A model generated the notes under the pieces. It was not told the DNA's origin and did no database searches. It saw nothing but the letters and a program-made list of their open reading frames with translations. A stretch of 5,379 nucleotides of DNA, from positions 7,786 to 13,164 of the forward strand of contig DBBT01000038.1 in assembly GCA_002292345.1 (NCBI GenBank), read 5' to 3'. The stretch is from Opitutia bacterium UBA977. Its GTDB lineage: Bacteria; Verrucomicrobiota; Verrucomicrobiia; Opitutales; Coraliomargaritaceae. The first letter of the stretch is position 1, and each line of letters opens with the position of its first letter. Both the position numbers and the translations under genes were made by a program. This document shows, piece after piece, positions 5,325-5,379 of this stretch.

Positions 5325-5379
5325 ATGGGCAGAAAATTAAAAAAAGGCCTGGAAGTGAATCATAGAGCGTTTATTCCAA
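5325..5379 (+). CDS. Start of an unrecognised gene, cut by the window end
   Basis: The ATG at 5325 is preceded by AGGA (5316-5319) at five bases, a good ribosome-binding site. The frame stays open to the window end for 18 codons, beginning MGRKLKKGLEVNHRAFIP; the nearest upstream in-frame stop is TAG at 5295. The N-terminus is basic and not hydrophobic, so this would not be an exported protein like its neighbours. A cytoplasmic protein such as a regulator is possible, but nothing here identifies it. It begins 52 bases after the esterase gene without a convincing terminator between, so it could belong to the same operon. Confidence 0.4.
   Translation, partial: MGRKLKKGLEVNHRAFIP

Noticed and set aside
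1..5379. CRISPR array, tRNA, rRNA, transposase gene or a defence system
   Set aside because: I found no regular spaced repeats, no cloverleaf-like segment and no protein with such a domain. The window reads as surface-protein and glycan-degradation genes.

Overview
The window looks like a chromosomal segment from a marine, polysaccharide-degrading member of the Verrucomicrobia (PVC group), most likely near the Puniceicoccaceae/Opitutales (Coraliomargarita- or Lentimonas-like). This is inferred from three things: a PEP-CTERM protein with a beta-strand-repeat architecture, an EF-hand module placed in front of an exported glycoside hydrolase, and a fucosidase next to an SGNH esterase. No rRNA or other phylogenetic marker is present, so the lineage is an inference from protein style.

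Layout, all on the + strand. (1) 2-1252: the 3' part of a PEP-CTERM protein gene, cut by the window start inside its signal peptide and followed by a small hairpin and a good intrinsic terminator (1317-1344). (2) 1345-1805: about 460 bases with no convincing gene. It holds a nested inverted repeat built from four copies of CGCAGAT (1396-1455), several short hairpins (1587-1743), an imperfect 16-nt direct repeat bracketing the stretch (1381-1396 and 1766-1781), and a weak promoter candidate close to the next gene. (3) 1806-4448: an exported GH95-family enzyme (predicted alpha-L-fucosidase) with an N-terminal EF-hand and a Pro/Ala/Lys/Ser/Thr linker. (4) 4460-5272: an exported SGNH/GDSL hydrolase only 11 nt downstream, probably a carbohydrate O-acyl esterase. 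(5) 5325-5379: the likely start of another gene, cut by the window end.

The GH95 and SGNH genes probably form a transcription unit that degrades a fucose-containing, O-acylated glycan outside the cytoplasm. The esterase would remove ester groups and the GH95 enzyme would release terminal alpha-L-fucose. Fucoidan-type algal polysaccharide is a plausible substrate, but the sequence does not prove it. The PEP-CTERM protein is separated by a terminator and is probably an independent surface protein.

I see no convincing wholly new system. The points most worth following are an Asp-to-Glu change at a predicted catalytic position of the GH95 domain, the EF-hand/GH95 fusion, and the repeat-rich, possibly mobile, noncoding stretch between the two transcription units.
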